A stretch of 10,206 nt of DNA from Gammaproteobacteria bacterium (GTDB lineage Bacteria; Pseudomonadota; Gammaproteobacteria; Steroidobacterales; Steroidobacteraceae), in NCBI GenBank assembly GCA_030039615.1, contig JASHVF010000188.1:1-10206 (forward strand), given 5' to 3'. The notes beneath the pieces were generated by a model. It was not told where the DNA came from. It did not search any database and was given only the letters and a program-made list of their open reading frames with translations. Positions 1-6,123 of this stretch are shown here, one piece after another; position 1 is the first letter of the stretch; each line of letters opens with the position of its first letter. Both the position numbers and the translations under genes were made by a program.

Positions 1-101
1 ACCGGGCGCATCCCATTCTTGAAACTCATGTGTCACTTGCCTCACTGATAGTCGACGGTCGGCTTAGGGGGATCCACGTCGGGGACCCCCAGGACCGACC
101 C
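1..101. other. Intergenic start of window with no confident gene
   Basis: No coding region can be supported here. On the plus strand, frame 1 stays open from the window edge to a TGA at 46-48 (15 codons). This could be the tail of a gene entering from the left, but it is far too short to judge. If so, it would converge on the DUF4337 gene and the hairpin at 57-100 would lie between the two ends. Confidence 0.4.
57..100. terminator. Compound hairpin just past the DUF4337 gene stop
   Basis: Two nested inverted repeats share one axis. The outer arms are GGTCGG (57-62) and CCGACC (95-100). The inner arms are GGGGGATCC (67-75) and GGACCCCC (83-90), which pair with one bulged base around a 7-nt loop. 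The parts are separated by a symmetric 4-nt internal loop (63-66 and 91-94). The structure begins two bases past the stop codon of the minus-strand gene, so it is well placed as a 3' end or transcript-stabilising stem. There is no T-run on either side, so a classical Rho-independent terminator is not shown. Confidence 0.45.
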
Positions 102-629
102 TCAGGTAAAGAAACCGGCGATGCCGAGCGCGGTGCCGATGACGGCCGCTGCACCGCCGAGCATAGGGAAGAACCGTCGTTTCGCGAGGAAATAGAGCGA
201 CGACAGCACGAGCCCAAGCTCAAGAAACCCCTCTCCCAGATCAAAACGGCCTGCGCGCAGCTCTTCATGGTCGCTGTCAGCCTCCTTGGCCTGCGCGGTC
301 TTCTGGATGGCTTCGGCATCGCGCGCATAGCGATCGCGATCGTTATTGAGTTTCTCGATGAGGCTCTGCACGCGGGCTGGTTCAGTCGTGAGCGCCTCGG
401 AGAGGTTTGCACCCAATTCGGCGAGGTGCTGCCGCAGCTTCTTGCTCTGAAAGAACGCCCACTGATCGTTCGCCCGGGTACGCTCGATCACGGCGGCCGT
501 ATGCGCTCGATGGGAGGAGATCGTCACCACCGCCAGAAGGATACCGATCACTCCCACCAGGACGCCGACGCGCCGGCCAAACTCATCCACTCCAGAGTCA
601 TGAGAGGCGTGGATTTCGACTTCGGCCAT
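102..629 (-). CDS. DUF4337-family membrane protein
   Basis: This 175-residue protein matches the DUF4337 pattern as I know it. It has a transmembrane helix near the N-terminus (about 20-38), then a long charged helical stretch (about 45-128) that opens with the family-like motif NDQWAFFQSKKLRQHL (54-69). A pair of hydrophobic helices closes it at the C-terminus (about 130-148 and 155-174). The predicted form is an inner-membrane protein with a coiled-coil loop between helix 1 and helices 2-3. The function of the family is unknown to me. The ATG at 627-629 is preferred over a start 17 codons upstream because the added residues are arginine-rich, non-conserved-looking sequence. The Shine-Dalgarno is weak either way. 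The gene follows the 799-1878 gene in the same direction after a 169-bp gap, so shared transcription is possible but not evident. Confidence 0.85.
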   Translation of the reverse strand: MAEVEIHASHDSGVDEFGRRVGVLVGVIGILLAVVTISSHRAHTAAVIERTRANDQWAFFQSKKLRQHLAELGANLSEALTTEPARVQSLIEKLNNDRDRYARDAEAIQKTAQAKEADSDHEELRAGRFDLGEGFLELGLVLSSLYFLAKRRFFPMLGGAAAVIGTALGIAGFFT

Positions 630-798
630 CGTTCGGCTGCCTGTGTCCCTGAAAGGGCGCGATTGTACGGACCGAGGCACCCACCCGCCATGCGGGAGGT
701 TCCTGAGGTCATACCTTGGTCAAAGCGCAGGCGCCGGAGAGCGGTAATCGCGGCCATCCACGCAATTCGGCAGGGGGTGCCAACAAGACTTCGAGGAT

Positions 799-1878
799 CT
801 AGCGAGACGCGAACTGCTGCATCATGTTGTCCTGGATCGCGGCCCTCGAGAGCGACGGGCCGAGCCCCGAATCGCGGTAATAGAGCGCCTTGAGGAAGGC
901 CAGGTCACCGGCGGTTATCGCCGCTGGCTTTTCACGTGTGCCGCAGCTCGATGACATCAAGTCGAGAATGCTCGGCAGCGGATCGCAATGGTCCGGCGAC
1001 TGTGCCAGTGACAGCGTCAGCATCGCGAGGTAGTCGGCGAGCGTCCCGACGTTGTAGCTCTGGAGCTTCGTTGTGTCGACGACCAGGATGACGACGCCGA
1101 TCCCGATGCCACTTCCGGCATCGCCGCCCAGACGCGTCCCAATGTGGCCGGTGCCGAGATACTGCTGGGCGATCCGTGGCCACACGGGCTGAAGGTCGAG
1201 TCCCAGCAACCGCACGTCGGTATTCTGTACCACGGAGCCGCCCCGCGTTGTGATGTAGAAGCCCTGAATCGCGTGGTCGCTCTTATATTCGATGAGATCC
1301 TTCATCCCTCCCGAATACCGGATGCCGAACGCGCGCGACGCCCAGCTTATGACGGCGTCCATGCTTTGCTGCGGGCTGTCGGTAAAGAGGATCTGCACGT
1401 TTGTCTGGCACTGCGGGTCCGACTGCACGGGCGCGCCGACGTAGGTCGCGATCGCGCGAAGTCGCGCCGTCACGAAGGCGTCGTACTCCGGCGTGAGTCC
1501 AACCGTGAGCGGGCAAACGCTCTGCTTGCCGCCGCGCCAGCGCGCAAGATTGCGCGACGTGCTGGTACTCACATAGCGCACCGTCGCATGGTGCGTGATG
1601 AATTGGTAAACACTGTCGCCGGCCAGTTCCTGCTCGCTGGGGGGCGTCGGGGCATTCACGCTCGCGTCCAGACCTGCCGGGGATGTAGCTGCAGTCGGGT
1701 TGGGGAGAACCGACGGCAAGCCGTTATGGGAGACTGCGTCGGTCCGCGGCGTCTGCGCTGCCGCCGTGTGCGCCGTCGCGAGCCACGCAATCGCCAGCAC
1801 AACGGCCGCGATTACGATCCGCTTGAGCTCAGGTTTGCTGCGCGTGGCGGGCAGCTCACTATCGAATAAGGTTTTCAT
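799..1878 (-). CDS. Exported protein of unknown function with four cysteines
   Basis: The protein has 359 residues. A basic N-terminal region is followed by a hydrophobic segment (about 21-36) and ends in TAHTAAAQ, a good signal peptidase I site near residue 41. The mature part begins with a Pro/Thr/Ser-rich linker (about 42-80) and continues into a globular domain to the end. The four cysteines (C122, C157, C298, C312) would allow two disulfides in the periplasm. There is no HExxH, Ser-hydrolase or lipobox motif. The C-terminal pattern (LPSILDL, then ITAGDLAFLKALYYRD at 321-336) reminds me of DUF2927-like secreted proteins, but I cannot confirm membership. The start is the ATG at 1876-1878, with GGGAG (minus strand, 1889-1893) 10 nt upstream. 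A longer reading frame to 1938 would put extra residues before the signal peptide. It is transcribed divergently from msrB. Confidence 0.8.
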   Translation of the reverse strand: MKTLFDSELPATRSKPELKRIVIAAVVLAIAWLATAHTAAAQTPRTDAVSHNGLPSVLPNPTAATSPAGLDASVNAPTPPSEQELAGDSVYQFITHHATVRYVSTSTSRNLARWRGGKQSVCPLTVGLTPEYDAFVTARLRAIATYVGAPVQSDPQCQTNVQILFTDSPQQSMDAVISWASRAFGIRYSGGMKDLIEYKSDHAIQGFYITTRGGSVVQNTDVRLLGLDLQPVWPRIAQQYLGTGHIGTRLGGDAGSGIGIGVVILVVDTTKLQSYNVGTLADYLAMLTLSLAQSPDHCDPLPSILDLMSSSCGTREKPAAITAGDLAFLKALYYRDSGLGPSLSRAAIQDNMMQQFASR

Positions 1879-2001
1879 AGTGCTCTGACTCCCGTGTGCG
1901 GCTGATATGGGTTGATGTCCCCGCCCTGGCCCGCGCACATGTTACGCCCGATCGCGGCAAGCCGTATGCCGGCGGCGCCGGTGACGCTGTAGTATGGGCC
2001 G

Positions 2002-2469
2002 GTGCCCAAGTTCGACCTGAGCCCACCCACCGCGGCGCAACGCGCCACGATCGTTGCGGGCCTTACTCCGGAGGAGCGCAAGGTCCTCCTGCAGCACGGG
2101 ACGGAGGCTCCGTTCTGTGGCGTGTTCCTGGACAACCACAGGGATGGCATCTACACGTGCCGCTTCTGCGGGCTGCCGCTGTTCCGCTCGAGCGCCAAGT
2201 TCGACTCTGGCACCGGCTGGCCGAGCTTCTTCCAGCCGTATGACGAAGCTCATATCCGCCGCGTGCGCGATACCAGCTACGGCATGATTCGGGTGGAGGA
2301 GGTCTGCGCGCGCTGCGGGAGCCACCTCGGCCACGTATTCCCGGACGGCCCGCCGCCCACCGGCGAGCGCCATTGTCTCAACTCAGTCTCGATGTCTTTC
2401 ACGGAAGAGGGCAAGGCGCTGCCGGATATTCTCGGACGCGGACCTCCCGAGGGCCAGCCGGCGACCTAG
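2002..2469 (+). CDS. msrB: Peptide-methionine (R)-S-oxide reductase MsrB
   Basis: This 155-residue protein reduces methionine-R-sulfoxide in proteins, normally at the expense of thioredoxin. The whole MsrB fold is visible: zinc-binding CxxC pairs at C53/C56 (CRFCG) and C102/C105 (CARCG), the substrate-pocket motif SGTGWPSFF (69-77), GHVFPDGPPPTGERHC (110-125), and the catalytic cysteine C125 in RHCLNS. Position 71 is Thr where E. coli MsrB has the resolving Cys (SGCGWPSF). C39 in PFCG is the likely substitute resolving cysteine, as I recall for the Xanthomonas type. The start is a GTG. An in-frame TAG at 1990-1992 rules out any longer form, and the next Met is residue 95. No good Shine-Dalgarno is visible. 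There is no signal peptide, so the protein is cytoplasmic. The gene stands alone, divergent from the 799-1878 gene. Confidence 0.97.
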   Translation: MPKFDLSPPTAAQRATIVAGLTPEERKVLLQHGTEAPFCGVFLDNHRDGIYTCRFCGLPLFRSSAKFDSGTGWPSFFQPYDEAHIRRVRDTSYGMIRVEEVCARCGSHLGHVFPDGPPPTGERHCLNSVSMSFTEEGKALPDILGRGPPEGQPAT

Positions 2470-2472
2470 AGC

Positions 2473-2685
2473 CTAAAGCGCGCCCGGCCCGGGAAGAGAA
2501 AGCGCCGCTGAGTCCAGCGGCGAGCTCACCCCATCTCGAGGCGCAGCCACCCTGGGGTGCGCGCCACCAGGGCCGGCGTTGATGGGTCTTGCGAGCAGAT
2601 AGCGATCGCCGAGCCAGCGGATCGCGCGCGCGCGGGCGGCGCTGTAATCGACCACCCAGCTCGATGTCAGCTCTTGGCGTGTCAT
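2473..2685 (-). CDS. Possible small protein of unknown function (70 aa)
   Basis: In favour of a real gene: the ATG at 2683-2685 has a strong Shine-Dalgarno, GGAGG (minus strand, 2692-2696), 6 nt upstream. The first 40 or so codons also use G/C-ending codons as real genes here do, giving a plausible helical, Arg- and Trp-containing peptide (for example VVDYSAARARAIRWLGDRY, residues 11-29). Against: the last 30 residues are Pro/Gly/Ala/Ser-rich and look non-coding. A terminator-like hairpin (2503-2522) also sits inside the frame, and no clear promoter is seen upstream on this strand. I recognise no family. The frame may be a small protein whose end has been altered, or chance. Confidence 0.35.
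   Translation of the reverse strand: MTRQELTSSWVVDYSAARARAIRWLGDRYLLARPINAGPGGAHPRVAAPRDGVSSPLDSAALSLPGPGAL
2503..2522. terminator. Perfect 8-bp hairpin downstream of msrB
   Basis: The arms CGCCGCTG (2503-2510) and CAGCGGCG (2515-2522) pair perfectly around an AGTC loop, 33 nt past the msrB stop. On the plus strand no T-run follows. On the minus strand the stem is followed by CTTTCTCTTCCC, a pyrimidine-rich tract, so it looks more like an intrinsic terminator in that direction. It could end msrB transcripts, minus-strand transcripts, or both. Confidence 0.5.
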
Positions 2686-2806
2686 GACCTGCCTCCATTG
2701 CCGATGAGCGAAATATGGGGTCGCTTACCGGCCGAATCCCCTCCCTCTGAAGGGCGAGAGCCGGGGCTCCCCTCTGGAACAGGCGGCAGGCGCCATCCCG
2801 GCAGCG

Positions 2807-2835
2807 TTGACAATACTTGCCGACACAAATACAAT
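2807..2835 (+). promoter_or_regulatory. Sigma70-type promoter of the marR-efflux operon
   Basis: A perfect -35 box TTGACA (2807-2812) is followed by a 17-bp spacer and the -10 box TACAAT (2830-2835, five of six matches). Transcription should start near 2842, leaving a leader of about 20 nt before the MarR start codon. This is the best promoter match I found by eye in the window, and it is relatively A/T-rich compared with its surroundings. Confidence 0.8.
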
Positions 2836-2848
2836 CGCGGCAAATATT
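2812..2848. promoter_or_regulatory. Candidate MarR operator, inverted repeat over the promoter
   Basis: The left arm AATACTTGCCG (2812-2822) and right arm CGGCAAATATT (2838-2848) are complementary at 10 of 11 positions, with a 15-bp spacer. The left arm starts at the last base of the -35 box, and the right arm covers the predicted transcription start. A dimeric repressor bound here would block RNA polymerase. MarR proteins commonly repress their own gene and an adjacent pump from such sites. That this particular MarR binds here is inference. Confidence 0.65.
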
Positions 2849-2850
2849 AC

Positions 2851-2855
2851 GGGAG
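2851..2855 (+). promoter_or_regulatory. Ribosome binding site that fixes the MarR start
   Basis: GGGAG lies 7 nt before the ATG at 2863. This decides the start: the same frame stays open far upstream, but those codons run through the promoter and operator and have no comparable site. Confidence 0.75.
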
Positions 2856-2862
2856 CAAGCAA

Positions 2863-3414
2863 ATGCGACAGCCGTATTACAAGCTGGAATCACTCGAGGC
2901 GAACAGCAGCGTCGGCTATCTGCTGAAGCGTTGCGGTGTGCTCATGACTCAGGTCGCCGAGCGGCGCTTCGAGTCATTGCCGATCACTTTCTCCCAGTGG
3001 GTGGTGCTGATCCACCTGGCGCAGCAGGAGCACGTCTCGGCAACCGCACTCAGCGAGCACGTCGGACAGGATATGGGTGCGCTGACGCGCGTCGTCGATG
3101 AGCTCGAGCGGCTCGGCTTCGCGCAGCGTGAACGCAGCCGCCGCGACCGCCGCTCGGTCGAGATCGCCATCACGCCGGCAGGCCGGCGCGAGGCCCAGCA
3201 CGCCAAGCGGGTGGTGGTGGAGCTCCTCAACCGGCTGGTCGAGCCTTTCACGGACCGCGAGATCGATACGCTCCTCACGCTCCTGCAACGGGTGCACACT
3301 CATCTGCAGGAGGCGCTGGCACCGGAAGCTGCAGTGGCCGCGGCGCCGCGCATGGCGGCCCTCGAGCGGCCGCGCCGCCAGCGGCGCAAGACCGTCAACG
3401 GAGGTGCCGCGTGA
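2863..3414 (+). CDS. MarR-family transcriptional regulator of the efflux operon
   Basis: This is a 183-residue cytoplasmic repressor, first gene of its operon. The MarR winged helix-turn-helix is clear: dimer helix 1 (about 14-38), ITFSQWVVLIHLAQ (41-54), the helix-turn-helix (about 58-90, with the recognition helix around MGALTRVVDELERLG, 71-85), and the wing with the family signature RRDRRSVEIAITPAGR (93-108). C-terminal dimerisation helices follow (about 110-152). Its single cysteine is C24. It ends in an Ala-rich stretch and a basic tail (RPRRQRRK, 169-176) that most MarR proteins lack. By its position and the inverted repeat over its promoter it most likely represses itself and the pump genes, and lets go on binding a phenolic, drug-like or other ligand. 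The ligand cannot be read from the sequence. Its TGA overlaps the next start (GTGA, 3411-3414). Confidence 0.95.
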   Translation: MRQPYYKLESLEANSSVGYLLKRCGVLMTQVAERRFESLPITFSQWVVLIHLAQQEHVSATALSEHVGQDMGALTRVVDELERLGFAQRERSRRDRRSVEIAITPAGRREAQHAKRVVVELLNRLVEPFTDREIDTLLTLLQRVHTHLQEALAPEAAVAAAPRMAALERPRRQRRKTVNGGAA

Positions 3415-4883
3415 GGACAGGCAACGTTGTGAGCGGGGTTGTCGCGATGCTGCTGGCCGCCGGCTGCACGCTCGGCCCCAACTTCGTGCGTCCCGAGGCC
3501 CCGGCGGGTGGCTACGCACACGCTGCGCCTGCGCCGGCTGACGGCCGCAGCCTCGCCTACGGCGCCGACGTCGCCGATGACTGGTATCAGCTGTTCCATT
3601 CCGCGGCGCTCGATCAGCTGGTGCGCACCGCGCTCGCCGGCAATCCGGATCTCGAGGGCGCGCGGCACGGCCTGCTCGCCGCACAGTACGAGCTCAAGGC
3701 GGTCGCCGGTACGCAGCTGCCGCAGCTCGATGCCACGGGGCAGATCGCCCGCGCCCACATCAATGGCAGCTACCTGTACGGTCCGGTGAATGAGATCGAC
3801 GTGACCGGCAATCACTGGCAGCTCGGACCCGCGCTCGCTTACAACCTGGACCCGTTCGGCGCGACGCGTCGCCAGGTCGAGGCGCAGCGCGCCTCCACGG
3901 CGGTGGTGCGCGACCAGGTGCTCAATACCTACGTGACGCTGGTCGATCAGACCGTGGTAACGGCCTTCGACTACGCCGCCGCGCAGGCCGAGATCGACGT
4001 GACCCGGGCGCTGGTCGATGAGCTCGAGTCGCAGTACCAGCTGACGCAGACGCTCGAGAACGCCGGCAAGATCATTCACAGCGACACACTGCAGGCGCAG
4101 ACTCAGCTCGAGAACCTGCGCGCCACGCTGCCGGCGCTCGAGCAGCAGCGCGACACCTACCGCAACGCGCTGGCGCAGCTGTGCGGCCAGACTCCGGACA
4201 CGTTCAACATGCCGGCACTGACGCTGCACGACTTCACACTGCCGCAGAAGCTGCCGCTGTCGCTGCCGTCCACGCTGGTGCGTCAGCGCCCCGACATTCT
4301 GGCCGCCGAGGACGCGCTGCATCAGGCGAGCGCCAACATCGGCGCCGCGGAGGCGGCGCGCTTTCCGCAGCTCACCATCTCGGCGCAATACGCCCAGCAG
4401 ACCACCGCGCTCTCGGACTTCCTCACGCGTCCGGGCGCGGTCTGGTCGGCGGGTCTTAACGCCAGCGCGCCGCTGTTTCACGGCGGCACGCTGGCCGCGC
4501 GGCAGCATGAGGCGGAGGAGCGCTACCGTCAGGCGCAGGCGAGCTACCGCTCGGCGGTGCTCGCCGCTTTCGTCGAGGTCGCGAACGCGCTGCAGTCGCT
4601 CGAGCACGACGCGCAGGGCTACGCCGCGCATAACGTCGCGCTCGATGCCGCGCGCGCCGACCGCGAGCTGGCGCTCGCGCAGTATCGCGCCGGCAAGTAC
4701 ACCGAGTTGCAGGTCCTCACGGCCGAGCAGCAATACCAGGATGCGGCCCTCACCGAGGTGCAGGCCGACGTCCAACGCTTCACCGACACCGCGGGGCTCT
4801 TTCGTGCGCTCGGCGGCGGCTGGTGGAACGCACCCCATGACCCGGCGGCGCTGGTCGCCGCGGCAGGAGAGACCCATGAGTGA
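3411..4883 (+). CDS. Outer-membrane factor lipoprotein, NodT/OprM type
   Basis: This 490-residue protein would form the trimeric outer-membrane channel through which the EmrAB-type pump discharges its substrates. The lipobox LAAGC (15-19) makes C19 the lipidated residue after signal cleavage. NodT-family landmarks follow: CTLGPNF just after the lipobox, DDWYQLFHSAALDQLV (about 56-71), two repeats of long helical-hairpin segments, the LPSTLVRQRPDILAAEDAL region with SANIGAAEAARFPQLT, and the C-terminal LGGGWW. The length is usual for the family. The GTG start at 3411 overlaps the MarR stop by four bases and has GGAGG (3400-3404) 6 nt upstream. The 3' end overlaps the EmrA start by 8 bp. Having an outer-membrane factor inside the operon means the pump need not borrow a TolC-like channel from elsewhere. 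Confidence 0.96.
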   Translation: MRTGNVVSGVVAMLLAAGCTLGPNFVRPEAPAGGYAHAAPAPADGRSLAYGADVADDWYQLFHSAALDQLVRTALAGNPDLEGARHGLLAAQYELKAVAGTQLPQLDATGQIARAHINGSYLYGPVNEIDVTGNHWQLGPALAYNLDPFGATRRQVEAQRASTAVVRDQVLNTYVTLVDQTVVTAFDYAAAQAEIDVTRALVDELESQYQLTQTLENAGKIIHSDTLQAQTQLENLRATLPALEQQRDTYRNALAQLCGQTPDTFNMPALTLHDFTLPQKLPLSLPSTLVRQRPDILAAEDALHQASANIGAAEAARFPQLTISAQYAQQTTALSDFLTRPGAVWSAGLNASAPLFHGGTLAARQHEAEERYRQAQASYRSAVLAAFVEVANALQSLEHDAQGYAAHNVALDAARADRELALAQYRAGKYTELQVLTAEQQYQDAALTEVQADVQRFTDTAGLFRALGGGWWNAPHDPAALVAAAGETHE

Positions 4884-6123
4884 GTCCGAGAATACCCAAA
4901 AGACCCTGGCGCCGGCGCCGGCGGCCGCGCAGACCCCGGCGGCGCCGTCTCCGCGCCCCGCCGCCAATCGCCGTCCGCTCGTCGTGATCGGCGCGATCGC
5001 CCTCGTCGCGGTCGTGGCATGGTCGATCTACTACGTGGGCTTCATGCGCGGTCACGTGACCACGGACGACGCCTACGTGAACGGCAACCTGGTGCGGCTG
5101 ACGCCGCAGGTCTCCGGCACCGTCATCGCGATCAACACCGATGAGACCCAGTTCGTGCACCGCGGTCAGACGCTGGTGCAGCTCGATCCGCGCGACACTG
5201 AGGTGGCGCTCGAGCAGGCCAAAGCCAATCTGGCGCAGGCGGTGCGCGACGTGGCGCAGCTGTTCGCCGAAGAGGCGCGCGATGCGGCGGCGGTCGAGAC
5301 GCAGCAGGTGCAGCTGGCGCAGGCCAACCAGGACGTGTTGCGCGACCAGCCGCTGATCGCGGTGCACGGTGTGTCGGCGGAGACACTGCAGCACGAGCGG
5401 AACTCGATCGACAGCGCACGCGCCGGCCTCAAGCAGGCGAAGGCGACGCTCGAGAGCGCCCGGGCGGCGATCGCCGGCACCACCCCCGAGACCCACCCGC
5501 GCGTGCGGCAGGCGGAAGCGGCGCTGCGGACCGCGTGGCTCGCGGCCGCGCGCACCAAAGTGGTCGCCCCGGTATCCGGCTACGTCGTGCGCCGTTCGGT
5601 GCAGCTCGGTCAGCAGGTGACCCCGGCGACCGAGATGCTCGCCATCGTGCCGGTGGAGTCGATGTGGGTCGACGCCAACTTCAAGGAAAACCAGCTGAGC
5701 GGGCTGCGCATCGGCCAGCCGGTGAGCGTCTCCGCCGACATGTACGGCTCGCGGGTGCGCTACCACGGCCGCGTGCTCGGGCTGACACCCGGCACCGGCA
5801 GCGCGCTCGCGGTGCTGCCGGCACAGAATGCCTCCGGCAACTGGATCAAGATCGTGCAGCGCCTGCCGGTGCGCATCGGGCTCGATCCCAAGGAGCTCGA
5901 GAGTCATCCGCTGTTCCTCGGGCTGTCCACCGACATCGACGTCGACGTGCGCGATCAGAGCGGCGGCGCGCTCTCGAAGCAGCCGGCCTGGTCTGCGGCG
6001 CTCGACACCGACGTGTATTCCGCGCAGGACGCCGGCGCCGATGCCGCCATCAACGAGATCCTCGCCGCCAACCTGGGTCGCGCGCCGCACACGACGCGCC
6101 TCGCCCAGGAGGGGCGTCCGTGA
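4876..6123 (+). CDS. emrA: EmrA-like membrane fusion protein (HlyD family)
   Basis: This 415-residue periplasmic adaptor joins the inner-membrane transporter to the outer-membrane channel. It has a short cytoplasmic Pro/Ala-rich N-terminus (1-33), one transmembrane helix (about 35-56), and the EmrA hallmark TTDDAYVNGNLVRLTPQVSG (62-81) at the start of the barrel-sandwich (lipoyl) domain. A long coiled-coil hairpin follows (about 105-210), then the second half of the lipoyl domain (VVAPVSGYVVRRSVQLGQQV), a beta-barrel with MWVDANFKENQL, and the family signature LPAQNASGNWIKIVQRLPVR. A tail of about 50 residues extends past the usual end. The start ATG at 4876 has AGGAGA (4865-4870) 5 nt upstream and overlaps the previous gene by 8 bp. 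The stop overlaps the next start (GTGA, 6120-6123). Confidence 0.96.
   Translation: MSESENTQKTLAPAPAAAQTPAAPSPRPAANRRPLVVIGAIALVAVVAWSIYYVGFMRGHVTTDDAYVNGNLVRLTPQVSGTVIAINTDETQFVHRGQTLVQLDPRDTEVALEQAKANLAQAVRDVAQLFAEEARDAAAVETQQVQLAQANQDVLRDQPLIAVHGVSAETLQHERNSIDSARAGLKQAKATLESARAAIAGTTPETHPRVRQAEAALRTAWLAAARTKVVAPVSGYVVRRSVQLGQQVTPATEMLAIVPVESMWVDANFKENQLSGLRIGQPVSVSADMYGSRVRYHGRVLGLTPGTGSALAVLPAQNASGNWIKIVQRLPVRIGLDPKELESHPLFLGLSTDIDVDVRDQSGGALSKQPAWSAALDTDVYSAQDAGADAAINEILAANLGRAPHTTRLAQEGRP
6107..6112 (+). promoter_or_regulatory. Consensus ribosome binding site of the EmrB-like gene
   Basis: A full AGGAGG, continuing as AGGAGGGG to 6114, stands 7 nt before the GTG at 6120, inside the end of the emrA-like gene. 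It fixes this GTG as the start and shows that the much longer open frame upstream, which overlaps emrA, is not coding. Confidence 0.85.

Larger units (their letters stand above)
2470..2862. other. Gap between msrB and the marR gene
   Basis: The plus strand carries no gene here. The long open frame that continues upstream of the MarR start has no ribosome site, and its sequence bears no resemblance to MarR. The gap holds, in order: a hairpin (2503-2522), a possible small minus-strand gene (2473-2685), a 12-bp palindrome (GAGCC-GG-GGCTC, 2758-2769), and the promoter and operator of the efflux operon (2807-2848). Confidence 0.6.

Noticed and set aside
662..667. TACAAT on the minus strand as a -10 box for the DUF4337 gene
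   Set aside because: No acceptable -35 box is found at 16-18 bp (TGGCGG or similar only), so a promoter cannot be supported.
684..696. Small hairpin CCCGC-CAT-GCGGG between the two left-hand minus-strand genes
   Set aside because: Only five base pairs with no T-run; in DNA this rich in G and C such a stem is expected by chance.
30..893. A 287-codon plus-strand open frame over the DUF4337 gene
   Set aside because: Arg/Pro-rich shadow frame; the minus strand carries a recognisable DUF4337 protein with transmembrane helices.
2557..2862. A longer MarR start upstream of 2863
   Set aside because: The extra codons run through the promoter, operator and ribosome site, and MarR family similarity begins only after 2863.
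2932..2934. C24 of the MarR protein as an OhrR-like peroxide-sensing cysteine
   Set aside because: Compared with OhrR as I recall it, C24 lies about two helical turns closer to the winged-helix part, and the OhrR Tyr partners are not apparent, so the analogy does not hold well enough to claim redox sensing.
3300..4967. A 555-codon open frame on the minus strand opposite the outer-membrane lipoprotein gene
   Set aside because: It mirrors a G/C-rich coding region; the translation is Arg/Leu/Val-rich and low complexity, and the plus-strand NodT-type gene has full family features.
4780..6090. A 436-codon minus-strand open frame opposite the emrA-like gene
   Set aside because: The product is His/Arg-rich in the way of antisense frames in high-GC genes, with no motif and no ribosome site.
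5535..6119. A 195-codon upstream extension of the EmrB-like gene in the same frame
   Set aside because: It lies entirely inside the emrA-like gene in another frame, its translation is Arg/Ala-rich with no MFS features, and the GTG at 6120 has a consensus Shine-Dalgarno and a complete DHA2 N-terminus.
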